From NCBI GenBank assembly GCA_947581745.1, contig CANPVW010000206.1, positions 1 through 8,630 of the forward strand: a stretch of 8,630 bases of DNA, written 5' to 3'. The DNA comes from Candidatus Benthicola azotiphorus. Lineage in GTDB: Bacteria > Gemmatimonadota > Gemmatimonadetes > Palauibacterales > Palauibacteraceae. A program made the translations under genes and the position numbers. Shown here in pieces: positions 5,720-8,630 of the stretch (its first letter is position 1; every line of letters begins with the position of its first letter). Under the pieces are notes generated by a model. That model worked only from the letters and a program-made list of their open reading frames with translations, ran no database searches and was not told the DNA's origin.

Positions 5720-6323
5720 CGTACCTCCACGCGATGATCGCCCCGAAAGCTATGTGCAGACCGCCGAAGCCCAGCGCCATCAGCGCTTCGCCCCACGCCG
5801 GGACTCCCAGAGCCAGGACGCCGAACGCCATGAAGACCAGCCCCATCGCCGGCAGGACGCGGACGGAGAACGCCCCGCCCGTCACGACTCCCGTGCCGTA
5901 CAGCAGCAGCCACATCCCCGGAATCAGCACACCGATCCCGGTGGACAGGAGAGCGGCCGTGAGCGCCGCTCCCGCCGCGATCGCCGGCATGAAATTGAGC
6001 ACGAACTTACGCCCGGGTCCCGAAAGTGCCGACTCCCGGCGGTGTCGGGCCTTGCGGACGATCGCGAAGCCCCCGGCGACCGAAGACACTATTGCGGCTC
6101 CCGCCCAGACGAGCAGGCGCTCCGCGAGCATGGGGAAGCGTGTCGCGTAGGCGGCTGCCAGCAGCGCGACGAACCCCATCGCGATCACGCCCCAGCCGGA
6201 CACCGCGGTGAACGTGCCCGAGGCCTCCATCGTCCGGCGGATGAAGTTCAGGTTCTCGATCGCACGGTCGCTGAGGGCCGTGGTCGGCACCGGGGCGTCG
6301 TCCAGGCGCAAGCGATTCTCCAT
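5712..6323 (-). CDS. Six-helix membrane protein paired with winged-helix regulator
   Basis: 203 residues from ATG (complement of 6321-6323). The open frame reaches a TTG at 6359, but that TTG is part of the promoter -35 box, so the ATG is preferred. No SD precedes it. The soluble N-terminus has a family-like signature, DRAIENLNFIRRTMEASGTF (19-38), followed by TAVSGWG (39-45). Predicted membrane segments lie at about 46-60, 69-90, 110-130, 133-150, 155-174 and 178-198, with a basic cytosolic loop KARHRRES (91-98). I know no assigned function; similar proteins seem to travel with small winged-helix regulators. Stop TGA overlaps the start of the regulator gene by 8 bases, so the pair forms an operon. 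It may sense or sequester something for the regulator, which is inference. Confidence 0.82.
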   Translation of the reverse strand: MENRLRLDDAPVPTTALSDRAIENLNFIRRTMEASGTFTAVSGWGVIAMGFVALLAAAYATRFPMLAERLLVWAGAAIVSSVAGGFAIVRKARHRRESALSGPGRKFVLNFMPAIAAGAALTAALLSTGIGVLIPGMWLLLYGTGVVTGGAFSVRVLPAMGLVFMAFGVLALGVPAWGEALMALGFGGLHIAFGAIIAWRYGG

Positions 6324-6330
6324 GAGGGTA

Positions 6331-6359
6331 GGTATAGTGGGATATGAAATTCTTGTCAA
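6331..6359 (-). promoter_or_regulatory. Strong sigma-70-like promoter of the membrane protein-regulator operon
   Basis: Read on the minus strand: TTGACA (complement of 6354-6359, perfect consensus), a 17-base spacer, then TATACC (complement of 6331-6336). The predicted +1 is about 6323-6324 and the ATG begins at 6323, so the transcript would have no leader. The absence of an SD before the ATG agrees with this. Confidence 0.7.
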
Positions 6360-6361
6360 GT

Positions 6362-6378
6362 ACTTTGCACTACAAAGT
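6362..6378. promoter_or_regulatory. Palindromic operator upstream of the regulator operon
   Basis: ACTTTGCACTACAAAGT has perfect 6-base arms ACTTTG/CAAAGT around 5 bases. It sits 2 bases upstream of the -35 box and touches the last base of the capA stop codon. Its position just upstream of the promoter and its second copy at 5226-5242 point to the binding site of the winged-helix regulator. Confidence 0.65.
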
Positions 6379-7613
6379 TAGATCCCCGGATCCCTTCTTT
6401 CGCGTCCCTCCGGCGCTCCTTCCTGACGTTCACTTCCTGCATCGCCCCGGTCCCAGTCGATCACGCCGTCCGGGGAGAAACGCAGACCGGATTCCGGAAA
6501 ATCCTCGGCGGAGAGCTTCCCCATAAGCTCCATCGCCTGGCGGGCGGGGTCGAGGCGAGGGGAACCGAGATCGCTCTGACGGGCGCTCAGCACGCGTGCC
6601 GCGAGGGCCCGCCCTTCTCGGTCCACGTGGAGGTCGAGCACCGGCGCGAGTCCGTTGGGGCCCCTGAGATTGAATCGCTTCCAGGTCCAGAAGTTGCCCA
6701 GGCTGTACGCGATGAAACGGTCGCGGTAGATCTGGACGGCCCGCGGTACGTGCGGGCCGTTGCCGAGGACGACGTCCGCGCCGGCATCGATGGCCGCGTG
6801 AGCGAACTCGTACACGTTGCCCCGTCGCTCGCCGTAGAACTCCTCCGGCTCTCGCGTTACGTGCGTGTTCTGCGCTCCCTCGGCGCCGCCGTGGAACGAT
6901 ACGATCACGACGTCGTGTGTACGGTCGAGGTCGGCCACGATCCCGCGAAGCCCCGCCAGGTCGTGGATGCTCACGGTTCCCTTGTTCGGGGAGAACGCCG
7001 CGAGGCCCACCCGTGTGCCGTCCGCCAGGCTCAGGGTGGTGGTGACAGGTCCCGGCCTCGCCAGGCCGGCATACCCGATCCCGGCTTTCTGGAGGGCGGA
7101 CATGGTCGCCTCCCGCCCGGCTTCGAGGAAGTCACCGCTGTGATTGTTGGCCAGCGACATCAGGTTGAAACCCATGTCCGCCAGCAGGTCGGCGTACCAC
7201 TCCGGACTCCGGAACGCGTAGCACGCGTCCATGTTCCTGCATCGTTTCGACTCGCCACCCTCGTCGAACAGCGCCCCCTCGAGGTTGCCGAACGTGACGT
7301 CGCCCGATCGGAGGACATCCACCAGGCCGGCCCCGATCAGATCCTCCGCCCGGACGCCGCGGACGATCCGCGGATCCAGGTAGGTCGAATCCGGAAACGC
7401 CGTGCCCATCATGATGTCTCCGACGGCCACGATGCGAATCGTCGCTCCAGGCGAGCTGGGGGCGAGCTCGGTCCCGAGGACGCTCATCAGGCCGGGGGCC
7501 GGGCTCTGGGCCGCCAGGTCGGGCGCGAGCCACGGCATCGTAAGAATCACCGCAGCGAGAGCGCTGCAAGTGGGGGGGCGAAACCGGCGCCCATGTCGTA
7601 GTCTTATAATCAA
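6378..7613 (-). CDS. CapA family protein (PGA_cap metallophosphatase-like), exported
   Basis: 411 residues from a TTG start (complement of 7611-7613). The open frame extends further upstream but only as the shadow of the divergent gene. GGGGGAG sits 7 bases before this TTG, and the start gives a proper signal peptide: MIIRLRHGRRFRPP, hydrophobic core, LAAQ (33-36). The PF09587 domain shows VAVGDIMMG (62-70), GDVTFGNLEGAL (104-115), LMSLANNHSGDFLEAG (151-166), VSFHGGAEG (238-246), DVVLGNGPHVP (280-290) and YSLGNF (303-308), the usual metal-site D, N, H and GHxP-type elements, here GNGPHVP. Relatives include CapA/PgsA, tied to poly-gamma-glutamate capsules, but most genomic members have unknown substrates. 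No capB/capC is nearby, so a capsule role is not supported. The last ~25 residues are charged and probably disordered. The stop codon abuts the operator of the next operon. Confidence 0.92.
   Translation of the reverse strand: MIIRLRHGRRFRPPTCSALAAVILTMPWLAPDLAAQSPAPGLMSVLGTELAPSSPGATIRIVAVGDIMMGTAFPDSTYLDPRIVRGVRAEDLIGAGLVDVLRSGDVTFGNLEGALFDEGGESKRCRNMDACYAFRSPEWYADLLADMGFNLMSLANNHSGDFLEAGREATMSALQKAGIGYAGLARPGPVTTTLSLADGTRVGLAAFSPNKGTVSIHDLAGLRGIVADLDRTHDVVIVSFHGGAEGAQNTHVTREPEEFYGERRGNVYEFAHAAIDAGADVVLGNGPHVPRAVQIYRDRFIAYSLGNFWTWKRFNLRGPNGLAPVLDLHVDREGRALAARVLSARQSDLGSPRLDPARQAMELMGKLSAEDFPESGLRFSPDGVIDWDRGDAGSERQEGAPEGRERRDPGI
7605..7610 (+). promoter_or_regulatory. Possible -10 box (TATAAT) for the VOC gene
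   Basis: A perfect TATAAT on the plus strand inside GC-rich DNA, with a predicted +1 near 7617 and a leader of about 80 bases. No -35 match is found at 16-19 bases and there is no extended -10 TG. It overlaps the capA start region, so the divergent promoters would interfere with each other. Confidence 0.35.
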
Positions 7614-7620
7614 TGTCGCG

Positions 7621-7627
7621 CTCCCCC
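7621..7627 (-). promoter_or_regulatory. Ribosome binding site that fixes the capA TTG start
   Basis: GGGGGAG on the minus strand, 7 bases before TTG 7613. No in-frame ATG or GTG gives a full signal peptide, so this SD decides the start. Confidence 0.65.
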
Positions 7628-7640
7628 TGTGGTTGGAGCG

Positions 7641-7669
7641 AGTATGCCGCGGGTCGATCGTGCGGGCAA
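7641..7669 (-). promoter_or_regulatory. Likely capA promoter
   Basis: On the minus strand: TTGCCC (complement of 7664-7669; 4/6 to consensus), a 17-base spacer, CATACT (complement of 7641-7646; 4/6). The predicted +1 near 7634 gives a 21-base leader that contains the SD at 7621-7627. Confidence 0.5.
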
Positions 7670-7699
7670 TAGAACATGGACACGGGAATGGAGGCAGAC

Positions 7700-8630
7700 T
7701 TGAAGGCGCATTCCCGGGGCCGGATCGAGGCCGCGATCGTGGCACTGAGCACGATCGCGATCGCCTGCTGCGCCGCGCCACACCCGGGTAAGCCCATCGT
7801 CCCGCCGTTGACTGAGCGGCCGGCGCCCGAGATGCTGACCGGCAAGATCGTATGGCACGACCTGCTGACGCACGATTCGGGCGCCGCACGCCGATTCTAC
7901 GGAGATCTATTCGGCTGGGGGTTTGAACCTTTGGAAGGTGGGGACACGGGCCGCTCCTGGAACATCACTTGGGATGGGCGGGCGATCGGGAGCGTCTTCG
8001 AGGTAGATCCCGACCGGGTAGAGTCGCCGCTGTGGCTGCTGTCCGTGTCCGTCCCGGATGTCGACGAGGCCGCTTCCCGGGCAAGAGACCTGGGGGCGTC
8101 CACGACCGCGGCTCCGTCCGATCTTCCGGATCGGGGTCGCTACGCCGTGATCGAGGATCCGCAGGGTTCCTACCTCGTGCTTTTGCACTCGAGCTCGGGT
8201 GATCCGGCGGACGCACCGGCTTTCACGTCCGGCGACTGGCTGTGGGCGGAGCTGTGGACGACCGATGCGGCTGCGGCGCTGGTCTTCTACACTGAGTTGT
8301 TGGGATACCGCTCCGAGGGCCTCCCCTCTCGGCTGGCGGAGGCGTCCGAGGAGGACGTCCGAGTCGACGAAACGGTCGAAGGACCGCCCGTGTTCTACTC
8401 CCTGTCCAGTGAGGGACGGCCGAGGGCCGGCATTCACCAGCTTCCGGGGAATACCCCGCCTCATTGGCTCCCATATGTTGCGGTGAGCGACGCGAGCGCG
8501 ACGGCGGCACGCGCGGAGGAGCTCGGAGGGAGGGTCCTTCTTCCTCCCGAGGCCGTGCGCGATGGGGAAGCCGCGATCCTGGTCGACCCCGAAGGTGCTC
8601 CGTTCGGGATCCAGCAGTGGCCAAGGCCCG
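7700..8630 (+). CDS. Exported two-module VOC (glyoxalase/bleomycin-resistance fold) protein, 3' truncated
   Basis: The frame is open from here to the window edge (310 full codons seen, no stop). TTG 7700 is preferred because GGAGG (7690-7694) precedes it by 5 bases and the product begins MKAHSRGRIE plus a hydrophobic core. ATG 7676 (8 residues longer) or 7688 are alternatives with poor SDs. The signal ends IAIAC23-C24, a plausible but imperfect lipobox. VOC module 1 spans about 49-163: KIVWHDLLTHD, FYGDLFGW (67-74), VIEDPQGSYLVLL (150-162). Module 2 spans about 179-307: DWLWAELWTTD, FYTELLGY (196-203), LVDPEGAPFGI (294-304). VOC enzymes use paired modules to build a metal or ligand pocket; activities range from glyoxalase to dioxygenase to binding, and the substrate cannot be told here. 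Export is less usual for this fold. It diverges from capA. Confidence 0.85.
   Translation, partial: MKAHSRGRIEAAIVALSTIAIACCAAPHPGKPIVPPLTERPAPEMLTGKIVWHDLLTHDSGAARRFYGDLFGWGFEPLEGGDTGRSWNITWDGRAIGSVFEVDPDRVESPLWLLSVSVPDVDEAASRARDLGASTTAAPSDLPDRGRYAVIEDPQGSYLVLLHSSSGDPADAPAFTSGDWLWAELWTTDAAAALVFYTELLGYRSEGLPSRLAEASEEDVRVDETVEGPPVFYSLSSEGRPRAGIHQLPGNTPPHWLPYVAVSDASATAARAEELGGRVLLPPEAVRDGEAAILVDPEGAPFGIQQWPRP

Noticed and set aside
6627..7601. 324-codon open frame antisense to capA
   Set aside because: Low-complexity Val/Arg-rich product without motifs; capA has every expected family motif on the other strand.
6378..7613. Capsule (poly-gamma-glutamate) biosynthesis locus
   Set aside because: Only a CapA-type protein is present; no capB, capC or capE genes are adjacent.

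Overview
This is a GC-rich bacterial window of ordinary chromosomal character. It has short intergenic gaps, Shine-Dalgarno (SD)-led genes, several GTG/TTG starts and many exported proteins or lipoproteins. The mix (TonB, a DUF3471-type serine hydrolase, CapA, and a winged-helix regulator paired with a six-helix membrane protein) would suit a Gemmatimonadota- or Acidobacteriota-like Gram-negative. That placement is an impression, not a test. I see no tRNA, rRNA, CRISPR array, insertion sequence or integrase. No gap between genes exceeds about 185 bases.

Layout, left to right. The 3' end of a TonB-family gene (1-231, +) is followed by an exported serine beta-lactamase-like hydrolase (354-1913, +). 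A small four-helix membrane protein (1960-2319, -) faces it and diverges from a DUF2461-family gene (2503-3192, +). Next is a DUF411 lipoprotein gene (3348-3872, +). A long minus-strand block follows: capA (6378-7613), six-helix membrane protein (5712-6323), winged-helix regulator (5315-5719), cis-prenyltransferase uppS (4419-5234) and a small lipoprotein (3940-4416). A two-module VOC (glyoxalase-fold) exported protein (7700 to the window edge, +) diverges from capA.

The main discovery is in the DUF411 gene. Its frame is interrupted by one TGA (3537-3539) exactly where the family has the first Cys of its conserved SPT-C-GCC redox/metal motif. The frame is intact on both sides, and a 9-bp hairpin with a GGU loop starts 12 bases after the TGA, where a bacterial SECIS belongs. 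At least five other genes here stop at TGA, so the code is standard. The best reading is a selenoprotein with a U-G-C-C (UxxC) motif in a family normally described with Cys.

A second system is in the minus-strand block. A near-perfect palindrome (ACTTTG-N5-CAAAGT, 6362-6378) lies just upstream of a TTGACA/17/TATACC promoter whose predicted transcript begins at, or one base before, the ATG of the membrane protein, so that mRNA is probably leaderless. A 15/17 copy of the palindrome covers the uppS start codon (5226-5242). The winged-helix regulator encoded between the two sites is the obvious candidate ligand. This suggests a small autoregulated circuit that also controls a cis-prenyltransferase and the lipoprotein translated with it.
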